A stretch of DNA of 64,000 nucleotides from Mesobacillus jeotgali. Its GTDB lineage: Bacteria > Bacillota > Bacilli > Bacillales > Cytobacillaceae. The stretch is taken from NCBI RefSeq assembly GCF_014856545.2, contig NZ_CP109811.1, positions 366,001 to 430,000 of the forward strand, given 5' to 3'. Below the pieces are notes generated by a model. That model had not been told where the DNA came from and ran no database searches. It was given only the letters and a program-made list of their open reading frames with translations. The translations under genes were made by a program, and so were the position numbers. Positions 42,152-50,518 of this stretch are shown here, one piece after another (the stretch's first letter is position 1; every line of letters starts with the position of its first letter).

Positions 42152-42661
42152 ATGGAAGGATTATCAGCAAATGTATCAAGGACATTCCAGAACAGGCTCG
42201 TTCTGCCGCCGGATACAAACCATCTAGGAACGATTTTTGGCGGAACGGTATTGTCCTATATTGATGAGATTGCCGCTATTGCAGCTATGAAGCACAGCAG
42301 GAGGGCCGTCGTCACTGCTTCGATTGACTCGGTTAATTTTCTGTCTTCCGCTGTAGTGGGCGATATTTTAACACTTGAAGCAGTCGTCATCTCAACAGGC
42401 AGAACGTCCATGGAAGTGTTCGTGAAAGTGGAAAGTGAAAACTTGAAAGCTTGCAGGAAAACGTTAACTACCACCTCGATTCTGACCATGGTTGCAAAGG
42501 ATGACAATGGTGCACCTGTCCCGGTGGAGAAGGTCATTCCAGAGAATGAGTTTGAATGGGAGCTCTTTAAGACTGCCGATATAAGAAGGAAGCACAGGCT
42601 GGAAATGAGAAAAAGTAAGCAAGCAGGAGGAATAGGAAATGAGCATTCAAGTAAGGGATGA
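42152..42661 (+). CDS. Hotdog-fold acyl-CoA thioesterase
   Basis: 169 residues. NRLVLPPDTNHLGTIFGGTVLSYIDEIAAIAA (read from about 14) carries the HLG-T-FGG motif and Asp of the YciA/acyl-CoA thioesterase group, and VDSVNFLSSAVVGDILTLEA-like core strands follow. It hydrolyses acyl-CoA. It is the first gene after the riboswitch, and its last 23 bases overlap the ribonucleotide reductase gene, so it is translationally coupled to it, an unexpected partner. AGGAG lies 6 bases before the ATG. Confidence 0.8.
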   Translation: MEGLSANVSRTFQNRLVLPPDTNHLGTIFGGTVLSYIDEIAAIAAMKHSRRAVVTASIDSVNFLSSAVVGDILTLEAVVISTGRTSMEVFVKVESENLKACRKTLTTTSILTMVAKDDNGAPVPVEKVIPENEFEWELFKTADIRRKHRLEMRKSKQAGGIGNEHSSKG

Positions 42662-44861
42662 GAAAGCTGCAAAATGGATTGAAGAAATTGAACAATCATT
42701 CCCCCGATTGGATTTTTCACAGTTCAAAGAGAAGGTGGACCGGGCTCTTGAGGTGAAAAATATGACAGCGGACCAGGTTGAGAACATGCTCATTTTGACC
42801 GCAGTGGAACGGATCGACCGGAATGAACCTGATTGGACCTATGCTGCAGCGCGGTTTTACCTGAAAAAATTGTACATGCTGAGTTCAGGCTTTAGGAGAG
42901 AAGCTGGCTACGGTTCATTTTATGAGTTAATCAATAGGTTGATAGAAATAGGGATCTATGATCGTCTAATCATAGAATCCTACTCCCGTGAAGAAATAGA
43001 GTATCTTGAAAAAGTGATTGATCCAGAGAGAGACAAGCTATTTACATATATAGGGCTTTTAACCATGGCAGAAAGATACCTGGCGCGCACACAAAATGGC
43101 GATTTTGCCGAACTGCCTCAAGAGCGGTTCATGATCATTGCCATGACGCTGCTGGCTGAAGAACCAAAGGAAAAAAGGCTTGAACTAGTGGAAGAGGCAT
43201 ACTGGGCGATTTCAAATCTCTATATGACAGTGGCCACTCCGACGCTCTCGAATGCCGGCAAAAGCTATGGCCAATTATCAAGCTGTTTTATAGACACTGT
43301 TGCAGATGATTTAAGGAGTATTTACGATTCGAATACAGATATATCTACCTTAAGCAAAAATGGCGGCGGCATAGGCGTTTATCTTGGTAAGATCCGAAGC
43401 CGGGGCAGTGATATCAAAGGCTTTAAAGGAATCAGTTCAGGTGTCATTCCGTGGATGAAGCAGCTGAATAACACAGCGGTTTCTGTTGATCAATTAGGAC
43501 AGCGCCAGGGTGCGATTGCCGTGTACCTTGATGTCTGGCATAAAGATATCTTCCCGTTCCTTGATGCAAAACTGAACAATGGAGATGAGCGCCAGAGGAC
43601 ACATGATTTGTTTTCGGGCATATGTATCCCAGATTTATTTATGGAGCAAGTAGAAAAACGCGGCGACTGGTACCTGTTTGATCCGCATGAAGTCAGGAGT
43701 GTCATGGGGTATTCTCTTGAAGATTATTTCGATGAGGAAAAGGGTGCAGGATCCTTCCGGGAAAAATATTGGGCTTGTGTCAACCATCCCGGTTTATCAC
43801 ATAAAGTGGTCCCTGCCATCGAAATCTTTAAATCCATCATGATCTCTCAGCTTGAAACCGGCACTCCTTATATGTTTTACAGGGATCAGGTGAACAGGCT
43901 TAATGCCAATCACCACAAAGGGATGATTTATTGCAGCAACCTTTGCACGGAAATCACCCAAAATATGAGTCCGACCCTTTTGGAAGAGGAAAAAGTCGAA
44001 GACGGAAAGATCTTAATTTATAAAAAGCCAGGTGATTTTGTCGTCTGTAACTTGTCATCAATCTCTTTGGCGAAAAGCGTAGTGGATTCTGTACTTGAGA
44101 GAGTAATTAAAATTCAGGTCAGGATGCTTGATAATGTCATCGATATCAATGAGATCCCTGTGTTGCAGGCACAGATAACCAACAAGAATTATAGAGGCAT
44201 CGGCCTGGGGACATTCGGCTGGCACCACCTGCTCGCCCTTAAAGGAATCAAATGGGAAAGTGAAGAGGCAGTCGAGTATTGTGATACTCTCTATGAAACT
44301 ATTGCCTATTTAACGATCAGCGCAAGCCTCGATCTGGCAAAAGAAAAAGGGGTATACCCTTATTTTGAAGGTTCCGATTGGTCGACAGGCCAGTTTTTCG
44401 AGAAGAGACAATATGCCGGTGAAAGATGGGGGAAACTCGCTGAGGAAGTAAAACAGCACGGAATCAGGAACGGCTACTTAATGGCAGTGGCGCCAAACTC
44501 CTCAACCTCGATTCTTGCGGGTTCAACAGCAAGCATAGACCCGATTTTCCGGCTTGAATATTCCGAGGAAAAGAAAGATTACAAGATTCCGGTCACCGCA
44601 CCAGACCTGTCAGCCGAAACGATGTGGTTCTATAAGACAGCCTACAACCTGGACCAGCATTGGAGCATCAGGCAGAATGCGCGGCGTCAGCGCCATATCG
44701 ATCAATCAATCTCGTTTAATTTTTATGTAACAAATACAATCAAGGCAAAGGCACTGCTGGAGCTGCATATGGATGCCTGGAAGTCTGGACTGAAAACCAC
44801 TTATTATGTCCGCTCCACATCAAGCAGTGAGTTTGATGATTGTGAAAGCTGCCATAGTTAA
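42639..44861 (+). CDS. nrdA: Class I ribonucleoside-diphosphate reductase, alpha subunit
   Basis: 740 residues. The N-terminal 90 residues are a shortened, degenerate ATP-cone-like region. SSCFIDTVADDL (about 225) holds the first active-site cysteine, YCSNLCTEITQNMS (about 430) the radical Cys and Glu, and CNLSSIS the partner cysteine. APNSSTSILAGSTASIDPIF is the substrate-phosphate loop, and the C-terminus DDCESCHS the shuttle cysteine pair. It makes deoxyribonucleotides from NDPs with the beta subunit 17 bases downstream. The partner's sequence and the lack of nrdI point to class Ia rather than Ib. The cobalamin riboswitch should shut it off when B12 is plentiful. Confidence 0.9.
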   Translation: MSIQVRDEKAAKWIEEIEQSFPRLDFSQFKEKVDRALEVKNMTADQVENMLILTAVERIDRNEPDWTYAAARFYLKKLYMLSSGFRREAGYGSFYELINRLIEIGIYDRLIIESYSREEIEYLEKVIDPERDKLFTYIGLLTMAERYLARTQNGDFAELPQERFMIIAMTLLAEEPKEKRLELVEEAYWAISNLYMTVATPTLSNAGKSYGQLSSCFIDTVADDLRSIYDSNTDISTLSKNGGGIGVYLGKIRSRGSDIKGFKGISSGVIPWMKQLNNTAVSVDQLGQRQGAIAVYLDVWHKDIFPFLDAKLNNGDERQRTHDLFSGICIPDLFMEQVEKRGDWYLFDPHEVRSVMGYSLEDYFDEEKGAGSFREKYWACVNHPGLSHKVVPAIEIFKSIMISQLETGTPYMFYRDQVNRLNANHHKGMIYCSNLCTEITQNMSPTLLEEEKVEDGKILIYKKPGDFVVCNLSSISLAKSVVDSVLERVIKIQVRMLDNVIDINEIPVLQAQITNKNYRGIGLGTFGWHHLLALKGIKWESEEAVEYCDTLYETIAYLTISASLDLAKEKGVYPYFEGSDWSTGQFFEKRQYAGERWGKLAEEVKQHGIRNGYLMAVAPNSSTSILAGSTASIDPIFRLEYSEEKKDYKIPVTAPDLSAETMWFYKTAYNLDQHWSIRQNARRQRHIDQSISFNFYVTNTIKAKALLELHMDAWKSGLKTTYYVRSTSSSEFDDCESCHS

Positions 44862-44878
44862 GAGGGGGACGGAAAACC

Positions 44879-45916
44879 ATGAATCATTTGATGAAAAGAA
44901 CACTTGTTGATGTCGATGCTCCCAATGCTTCGACCGGGATTATAAATGGCCAAAGTTCCAATATACTGAACTGGGATGATGTCCGCTTCCCGTGGGCCTA
45001 TCCAAAATATAAGAGAATGCTGGGCAATTTCTGGACCCCTTTTGAGATCAATATGTCAAAGGACATCAAGCAATTTTCGATGCTTTCCGAAAAAGAACAG
45101 GATGCCTTTTTAAAAATCATCGGGCTCCTGGCACTCCTTGACAGCATACAAACAGACTACGCCGGTAAAGTTGCCGATTATCTCACCGACTCCAGCTTAA
45201 ATGCGCTGATGATCATTTTGGCACAGCAGGAAGTCATCCATAATCATTCCTACAGCTATGTGCTTTCAAGCATCGTATCCAAGTCGAAGCAGCAGGAAGT
45301 GTTCGACTATTGGCGGACAGAACCAATCCTGCGCAAGCGGAATGAATTTATCACGGACGGCTATAAAGGTTTTGCGGAAAATCCCAGCATTGAAAATCTA
45401 TTGCATTCCATAGTCTATGATGTCATCCTAGAAGGCCTGTTTTTCTATTCAGGCTTCGCGTTCTTTTATAATCTTGCGCGGAACCAGAAAATGGTTGGCA
45501 CCAGCACGATGATTAACTACATCAACCGTGATGAACAGCTGCATGTGGGGTTATTCGAAAAGATTTTCAAAGAAATTCTGCATGAAAATCCCGAGTTCAA
45601 TACAGAATCCTTGAGGGATTTCGGTACGGCAGCCTTCCGGGAAGCGGCAGTGTTGGAGATGGAGTGGGCTGATTATATTATTGGCAACCAAATCGACGGC
45701 CTGCTCATGTCAGATCTGGAAGCCTATATAAAGTTCATGGCAAACAAACGTGCAGAGCAACTCGGCTTTACAGCACCCTTCGAAGGACACCGGACCAATC
45801 CATTAAGATGGATTATCGCCTATCAGGAAGTGGACCTGGGCAAGACTGATTTCTTTGAGCAAAAATCAAGACAGTATACGAAAACTTCCGATGAGAATGG
45901 GTTTGATGAGCTTTAA
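44879..45916 (+). CDS. nrdB: Class I ribonucleotide reductase, beta subunit
   Basis: 345-residue ferritin-like di-metal protein that generates the tyrosyl radical. Ligands are visible in LLALLDSIQ (Asp), AQQEVIHNHSYSYVL (Glu, His, and the radical Tyr in HSY), VILEGLFFYSGF (Glu) and NRDEQLHVGLF (Glu, His). The C-terminal tail ending NGFDEL should dock on the alpha subunit. The gene follows alpha after 17 bases with AGAGGGGGAC before the ATG. Radical tyrosine present, so it is not a class Ic enzyme. Confidence 0.9.
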   Translation: MNHLMKRTLVDVDAPNASTGIINGQSSNILNWDDVRFPWAYPKYKRMLGNFWTPFEINMSKDIKQFSMLSEKEQDAFLKIIGLLALLDSIQTDYAGKVADYLTDSSLNALMIILAQQEVIHNHSYSYVLSSIVSKSKQQEVFDYWRTEPILRKRNEFITDGYKGFAENPSIENLLHSIVYDVILEGLFFYSGFAFFYNLARNQKMVGTSTMINYINRDEQLHVGLFEKIFKEILHENPEFNTESLRDFGTAAFREAAVLEMEWADYIIGNQIDGLLMSDLEAYIKFMANKRAEQLGFTAPFEGHRTNPLRWIIAYQEVDLGKTDFFEQKSRQYTKTSDENGFDEL

Positions 45917-45942
45917 GACTGCCATCGGAACAACAAGCCATT

Positions 45943-45976
45943 GCGTTGATCCCAGAAGGATTAACGCTCTTTTTGT
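45943..45976 (+). terminator. Repeat A, copy 1: terminator hairpin after nrdB
   Basis: GCGTTGATCC (45943-45952) pairs with GGATTAACGC (45958-45967), followed by TCTTTTTG and the tail TAGAATATCCTTATTCAAC. The same module recurs at 46313, 49454 and 50349. Confidence 0.75.
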
Positions 45977-46028
45977 AGAATATCCTTATTCAACATAAGA
46001 ATCGTTAAAATTATATGGAGGTATAGTT

Positions 46029-46319
46029 ATGTGGGTAATATTAGGGGTTATTGCAATAGTAGTAACTTTTATAAATCTCTATATGTATACAGCAGGAAAG
46101 GATTATAAGCTTGCTATGGCCATGGGATTATCTTTTACAGCATTAACACTTTGTGCAGAGTACAGTCTTGTATCGAACTGGGTAGAAGTGGAAGATTGGG
46201 CAGCTTTAGAGGATGTAGTACCTGGTATGGAAAGGGCATTATGGTTTTTGACAATTGTTTCTATCTTACTAAATATAGCACCTATACTTTTGGAACGTAA
46301 AGGTGAACGGGGGCGTTGA
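46029..46319 (+). CDS. Small membrane protein, unknown
   Basis: 96 residues with three hydrophobic stretches (about 2-22, 29-48, 70-88) and an acidic loop VEVEDWAALEDV. No family recognised. GGAGG lies 8 bases before the ATG. Its stop codon lies inside repeat A copy 2, so gene end and terminator overlap. First plus-strand unit of the repeat-separated gene array. Confidence 0.6.
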   Translation: MWVILGVIAIVVTFINLYMYTAGKDYKLAMAMGLSFTALTLCAEYSLVSNWVEVEDWAALEDVVPGMERALWFLTIVSILLNIAPILLERKGERGR

Positions 46320-46345
46320 TCTAGGAAGGATTAACCGCCTTTTGT
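46313..46345 (+). terminator. Repeat A, copy 2
   Basis: GCGTTGATCTAGGAAGGATT then AACCGCCTTTTG: the GTTGATC/GATTAAC stem with a T tail, followed by GAATTCCTTATTGAAC. Confidence 0.65.
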
Positions 46346-46351
46346 AGAATT

Positions 46352-46384
46352 CCTTATTGAACGGTGCTGGTTAGTTCAATAAGA
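46352..46384. repeat. Repeat B, best-preserved palindromic copy
   Basis: CTTATTGAAC (46353-46362) and GTTCAATAAG (46374-46383) are perfect 10-base inverted arms around GGTGCTGGTTA. Related copies lie at 48821, 49494, 49840, 50390 (split) and 52546. Consensus by eye: CTTATTGAAC, then (T)AA(N)GATGCAGGTTA, then GTTGAACAAGG. Confidence 0.7.
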
Positions 46385-46436
46385 AATCATAAAAGTAATA
46401 AAAATTTACATAAAATAAGATTAAACGGAGGTTGAG

Positions 46437-46901
46437 ATGCGAAAAGTTTATCTAGATAGAACAGAATTAACCGGAGCCATAAATGTAAATTTAAAAGATA
46501 CTGAGGTTATACCAGCAGGTACAACAATTTATCCTATGAGTGTTTATCATAAAAATGAGGAGTATCAAAAATATGCTAACGATTATGATATTCAATTTAT
46601 CTTTGACGATGATATTCCACAATTAGAATTTTATACGGTTCCATATGTAGATATTATGGCAAAAGATAGTATAGGTGGATTCATCGGAACTGTTGGTCAA
46701 CAATGTGATTTGGAAAGTGACGCACCAATTTGTTATATCAATAGGAATTTAGAGTGCTTGATAATATCTGAAAACGGAGAAGGTTTTCTGCGTAATATAG
46801 AATCATGGAAAGACAACTTGAAACCATATGATAAAATAACCGTTTATCATTCTAAAGCAGAGGCAGGAATGGAACTGGAATTTATCGATTTGTCTGTCTG
46901 A
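46437..46901 (+). CDS. Protein of unknown function in the repeat-separated array
   Basis: 154 residues, MRKVYLDRTELTGAINVNLK onward, rich in beta strands and acidic residues (FIFDDDIPQLEFYTV). It has no signal peptide, membrane segment or recognised domain. CGGAGG precedes the ATG. It lies between repeat B and a partial repeat (TATTGAACTCTAACGGGTGC at 46929). A small soluble acidic protein of this kind could be an immunity protein, but there is no direct evidence. Confidence 0.55.
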   Translation: MRKVYLDRTELTGAINVNLKDTEVIPAGTTIYPMSVYHKNEEYQKYANDYDIQFIFDDDIPQLEFYTVPYVDIMAKDSIGGFIGTVGQQCDLESDAPICYINRNLECLIISENGEGFLRNIESWKDNLKPYDKITVYHSKAEAGMELEFIDLSV

Positions 46902-46955
46902 TAGTCCTCTATTATTTTATAAATTCATATTGAACTCTAACGGGTGCAAGAGTAC

Positions 46956-46982
46956 AGAAGCAACACATTTTGCGTTGCTTCT
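46956..46982. terminator. Hairpin at the end of the recombinase gene
   Basis: AGAAGCAAC (46956-46964) and GTTGCTTCT (46974-46982) form a perfect 9-base stem. There is no T run on either side, so termination is uncertain. Confidence 0.4.
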
Positions 46983-46990
46983 TCGCTTTG

Positions 46991-47829
46991 TTAAAAGTAT
47001 TTCTGGTAAAACTCCTGTCTGAGCCTTCCGCTTAGTTGAGCATAAATCCTAGTGGTTTCGCTTTTCTCGTGACCTAAAAGGCTTTGAATGACTTCTACTG
47101 GTGCTCCATTGTTTAATAAATGAGTGGCGTAGCTGTGTCTGAGTTGGTGAGGATGAATCTCCTTATTTATTCCGGCACGGGCTGAGATTTTCTTTATGTA
47201 ATACCTCAACTGAGCAATACTCATCCTGTGTGGCTGTCGCTCCGTTACAAAAATAGCTGGATCATTATCTTGGCGGCTATCTATGTATCGCTTAAGCCAT
47301 AACTCGGCTCGAATATTAAAATACACTTCACGTTCCTTGTCCCCCTTTCCCCTGACAATTGCTGAACGGTTAGACCAATTAATGCAATTGCGATCTAGAG
47401 CAGCGATTTCTCCGATTCTGCAGCCAGTTGAAAACGTAAATTCAAAAAGTGCCTTTTCCATAGGACTTAGACGGCTTCACGTAAAAGTTCAATCTCCCTT
47501 TCCGTTAGAAACTTTGGAATTCTCTTGCCTGCTTTAGGTTCCTTGATCTTTGCTGCTGGATTAAGGGGTATATGCCCTTCCTCGTGACACCAGCGAAACA
47601 ATGACTTCATAAATCGAATTCTGTGGGCCAAACTTGAGGGTTTTAAGTCCTTGCCTTGAGTAACGAGATATTTCTTTAATCCTTCTGTGTCGAAACTATC
47701 AATATGCGGATCATTAAAATAACCAATGAGCAGCTTTGCTTGAATTGCATATGCTTTTAATGTATAAGGTGAAAAGCCTTCTATACGTTTATCAGCTTCA
47801 TAGGATTTCCACGCAGATGATAATAACAA
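46991..47829 (-). pseudogene. Tyrosine recombinase (XerC/D-like integrase), one frameshift
   Basis: Two adjacent frames form one integrase of about 279 residues. The N-terminal part (47829 to about 47467) is a SAM-like core-binding domain, FSPYTLKAYAIQAKLLIGYF, ending EREIELLREAV at a stop. The C-terminal part contains all catalytic residues: FSTGCRIGEIAALD (Arg), HPHQLRHSYATHLL (His-x-x-Arg), LLGHEKSETTRIYA (His, Tyr). Adding one base near 47464 joins them as ...REAVLSPMEKALFEF. It lacks the extra patch of true integron IntI. TTG start after GGGAGG. It is divergent from the genes to its right and lies within the repeat-separated array. Confidence 0.8.
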
Positions 47830-47972
47830 ACTAATCCCTCCCGTTTAATTGGATACTAAAAGGGATTATTGCCTGTTTTATAGAAATTAAGACTCAAGGT
47901 ATTAATAGTATAATAAGATTTATTCCAAGAATATTAATGTAAGGATAACTAGATAGGTAAGGAGATTTGGTA

Positions 47973-48827
47973 ATGACCTACTGGGAAACGAAAACAATTA
48001 GTACCGCACGCGGAAACTTTGAGGTCTTTGTAAAAGGAGAGGGCAATCCAATTTGCGTCACTCATCATTATTCAGAGTTTAATCATACGGGTGATTACTT
48101 TGCAGATTCTTTGACAGAGAATAATACGGTCTACCTTGTGAATTTAAAACAAGCCGGTAATTCAAGTAAGGCTAATGAGGCTCATGAGTTGAGTATGTTT
48201 GATGCTGTATACGACCTTGAAGCAATCCGAGAGGCGTTGGGTTATGCCAAATGGACCTTTGCCGGACACTCGACAGGAGGTATGATAGGGGTCATCTACG
48301 GTATTCATTTTTCAACGTCTCTTACTTCACTAATAATTGTGGGGGCAGCTGCTAGGAAATATGCTAATTCATCCTCTGAATGTATCTATCATCCAGACCA
48401 TCCAAACTTTGACCGAATGCAGCAACTTATTGAGACTTTAAAACGCTCTGATTTAACACCTAGTGAAAGGGAGCGCTTCTCTAAAGAGAGAACGAAACTG
48501 TCTCTATTTCACCCGGATAAGTATGATGAATACTTTTCTTTAGGCATACATAAAAAGATGTCTGCGCCTAGAATGAACTTTTTTATTAGGGAAGAAATGA
48601 TCTTTGATGTAACCCGTGAGTTAGAAAAAATCTCAACAAATACTTTAATACTGAGTGGCCGATACGATGTACAATGCCCGCTTTCTTTCTCCGTAGAAAT
48701 GAATGAGTTAATACCAAAGTCACAACTATTTGTTTTTAATGAAAGCAATCATTACCCCTTCCTTGAAGAAAAGTCGTTGTTTAGACAAGTCATCTTAACT
48801 TACTTAAAAGAAAAGGTGTCTTATTGA
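47973..48827 (+). CDS. Alpha/beta hydrolase (proline-iminopeptidase-like)
   Basis: 284 residues. The nucleophile elbow is GHSTGGM (Ser about 98), the acid is in LSGRYDVQCPL (Asp about 231), and the base in FNESNHYPFLEE (His about 259). The oxyanion region is near VTHHYSEFNHTGDYF rather than the usual HGGPG. A helical lid with SDLTPSERERFSKERT lies between. The substrate is unknown. AAGGAG lies 8 bases before the ATG at 47973; the frame is open two codons more. It is divergent from the recombinase and is the first gene to its right. Confidence 0.78.
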   Translation: MTYWETKTISTARGNFEVFVKGEGNPICVTHHYSEFNHTGDYFADSLTENNTVYLVNLKQAGNSSKANEAHELSMFDAVYDLEAIREALGYAKWTFAGHSTGGMIGVIYGIHFSTSLTSLIIVGAAARKYANSSSECIYHPDHPNFDRMQQLIETLKRSDLTPSERERFSKERTKLSLFHPDKYDEYFSLGIHKKMSAPRMNFFIREEMIFDVTRELEKISTNTLILSGRYDVQCPLSFSVEMNELIPKSQLFVFNESNHYPFLEEKSLFRQVILTYLKEKVSY

Positions 48828-48855
48828 ACTAAAGGAGCAGTTTAGTTAAAGAAGG
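48821..48855. repeat. Repeat B copy
   Basis: TTATTGAACTAAAGGAGCAG then TTTAGTTAAAGAAGG. It includes the stop codon of the hydrolase gene, so the gene ends inside the repeat. Confidence 0.6.
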
Positions 48856-48869
48856 AAAACCAAACAAAT

Positions 48870-49421
48870 TTGTTGAAATTAATAATTAAAATTATTAGGT
48901 TGAAGGGATTTGGAGAATTGGACTTAGAAATCCTAAGAAAAGCAATTGAAGGCGGTAATGTAGAGGAAGCAGAAAGTAAATTAGAGGAAGTAGGGATAAA
49001 TAAATACGAAAATGCCGTGCCCCTTCTGATTGAATACTTTAAAAGCACGGATAATCATAGGCTAAGAAATTCAATTGCAATTACACTTAGTGATATTGGA
49101 AGTAAAAAAGCAATAAACCCTATAATAGAAATGTTAAATGACCCTAAAACTTTGGGGTATCGAGGTACATTGTTATATGCATTGAAACCTTTTGATTGTT
49201 CTGCACACCTAGAAACGCTGGTCTACCATCTGTTGACTGGAAACTTCGAAGTCCAAGCGAATTCATATCAACTAATTGAAGAAAATATTAAATCAGATAT
49301 AACCGATGAAGTATTATTAAAATGTATTTTAAAGATAAAGAAAGAACTTGATGAAATTGAACGACAACAAGATATACTCACAGATGCCTTAGAAATGTTA
49401 TTCTCCGTTAAAGAAATATAA
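48870..49421 (+). CDS. HEAT-repeat protein
   Basis: 183 residues of paired helices. NAVPLLIEYFKSTDNHRLRN, AITLSDIGSKKAINPIIEML and the next unit YRGTLLYALKPFDCSAHLE are typical HEAT-repeat spacing (about 50-125). Probably a protein-protein scaffold; partner unknown. The start is TTG at 48870 with a weak ribosome site (AAGAAGGAAAA), so the exact start is uncertain. It follows a repeat B and is followed by repeats A and B. Confidence 0.6.
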   Translation: MLKLIIKIIRLKGFGELDLEILRKAIEGGNVEEAESKLEEVGINKYENAVPLLIEYFKSTDNHRLRNSIAITLSDIGSKKAINPIIEMLNDPKTLGYRGTLLYALKPFDCSAHLETLVYHLLTGNFEVQANSYQLIEENIKSDITDEVLLKCILKIKKELDEIERQQDILTDALEMLFSVKEI

Positions 49422-49453
49422 TACTGCGACTCCAACCATATTGAACTAACGGT

Positions 49454-49486
49454 GCGTTGATCCAGAAGGATTAACGGCCTTTTTTG
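49454..49486 (+). terminator. Repeat A, copy 3
   Basis: GCGTTGATCCAGAAGGATTA then ACGGCCTTTTTTG: hairpin plus T run, followed by TTGAATTCCTTATTGAAC. It ends the HEAT-repeat gene. Confidence 0.75.
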
Positions 49487-49493
49487 TTGAATT

Positions 49494-49531
49494 CCTTATT
49501 GAACAAACGAAGCAGGATAGTTGAACAAAGG
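49494..49531. repeat. Repeat B copy
   Basis: Left arm CCTTATTGAAC (49494-49504), centre with CGAAGCAGGATA, right arm GTTGAACAAAGG (49520-49531). The arms pair imperfectly. Confidence 0.65.
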
Positions 49532-49598
49532 TTGAAACAATATGAGCTTGGGAATTATATAAGAAGGAATTAAATTTAAGTTGTGTGGGGTTAATTGA

Positions 49599-49835
49599 AT
49601 GGGGAAAGACTTTTATGCGGGTATATTTGTTTTGGCTGTTGGTATTTTTGCAATATATATGTTTTTTCACGCAACAAGGGAACGGTTCTTTAACGACAAG
49701 ACTTATGATAGTGTCAGGCATATAACTCCATTACCTGTATCTTTTAATTTTTGGTTCATTAAAATTTTGTTTCTTATCGGAGGACTTTTATGTATTGCTG
49801 CTGGGATATGGGGAATTAGCATTCCGTTTCTTTAA
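49599..49835 (+). CDS. Small two-helix membrane protein, unknown
   Basis: 78 residues: a first membrane helix FYAGIFVLAVGIFAIYMFFH (about 5-24), a polar loop TRERFFNDKTYDS and a second helix FIKILFLIGGLLCIAAGIWG (about 53-72). No family recognised. The ATG has only a weak ribosome site (TGGGG). It lies between repeat B copies as a single-gene unit of the array. Confidence 0.55.
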   Translation: MGKDFYAGIFVLAVGIFAIYMFFHATRERFFNDKTYDSVRHITPLPVSFNFWFIKILFLIGGLLCIAAGIWGISIPFL

Positions 49836-49839
49836 AAGT

Positions 49840-49874
49840 CTTATTCAACGAAGATGCAGTTTAGCTGAACAAGG
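49840..49874. repeat. Repeat B copy
   Basis: CTTATTCAACGAAGATGCAG then TTTAGCTGAACAAGG. The outer arms CTTATTCA and TGAACAAG pair with one wobble. Confidence 0.65.
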
Positions 49875-49905
49875 ATAATCGCATAATAATATCGGAGGTG
49901 TTGGG

Positions 49906-50328
49906 ATGATTACGGTTATGCAAACCGAAAGTTATCTAAAAAATAAGATTGGTGAAGATACCGATGATATAAAAAAGGTTTGGGAAACATTTAAGATTTT
50001 TTGCAAAGAGCCAGTTGAGGGAGAAGAGGATAAAGAAATCCTATTTCAATGTGGTGTTTATGATTTTACAGGAGAAGAACTATTTCACCTTGATTTTGTC
50101 CGTCAGTTTACTGTTTATGAAGAAGATGAATATTCTCGAATGGAACAACTCCACTGTGAATTTTTATTTAGACCAACAGATGAATTAAGTAAGTTAGGAA
50201 CAGAAGAATGGTCAATGGATTATGATGAAGTAGATGACTTTTTTAATCAAATAGAAGACCTTCAGGAGTTTAAAATACCTTCGAATTTAAAGCCGATAAA
50301 ATTAGAAATATATCAGGAAGAAGTTTAG
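49906..50328 (+). CDS. Acidic protein of unknown function in the array
   Basis: 140 residues, strongly acidic, beginning MITVMQTESYLKNKIGEDTD. It has aromatic beta segments (VYDFTGEELFHLDFVRQFTV) and a C-terminal YDEVDDFFNQIEDLQEF. No signal peptide or membrane helix. No family recognised; the acidic, single-domain layout resembles immunity or anti-phage accessory proteins, which is a guess. CGGAGG precedes the ATG. Repeat A copy 4 follows. Confidence 0.55.
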   Translation: MITVMQTESYLKNKIGEDTDDIKKVWETFKIFCKEPVEGEEDKEILFQCGVYDFTGEELFHLDFVRQFTVYEEDEYSRMEQLHCEFLFRPTDELSKLGTEEWSMDYDEVDDFFNQIEDLQEFKIPSNLKPIKLEIYQEEV

Positions 50329-50348
50329 ACCCTTCTTCACTTCCGAGT

Positions 50349-50381
50349 GCGTTGGTCCAAGCAGGATTAACGTTCTTTTTG
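50349..50381 (+). terminator. Repeat A, copy 4
   Basis: GCGTTGGTCCAAGCAGGATT then AACGTTCTTTTTG: hairpin and T run, followed by TTGAATTCCTTATTGAAC. Confidence 0.7.
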
Positions 50382-50389
50382 TTGAATTC

Positions 50390-50415
50390 CTTATTGAACA
50401 AACGATGTAGTTTAG
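50390..50415. repeat. Left half of a repeat B split by the IS110 element
   Basis: CTTATTGAACAAACGATGTA then GTTTAG is the left half of repeat B. The matching right half TTGAAGAAGGA lies at 52190-52200 on the far side of the insertion. Confidence 0.65.
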
Positions 50416-50518
50416 CATTCCTGTAGATCGCTATTTTTGAGCTTTGAAAAAAATAGGGCTCCTCAGTAAGATATGAGTAAGACACGACTCTAACTCAAAC
50501 TTAGGAGGAACCCTTACT

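Noticed and set aside
46991..47829. True integron integrase (IntI)
   Set aside because: The segment between the two catalytic halves is short and lacks the extra IntI patch. The protein is XerC/D-like, so only an analogy to integrons is claimed.
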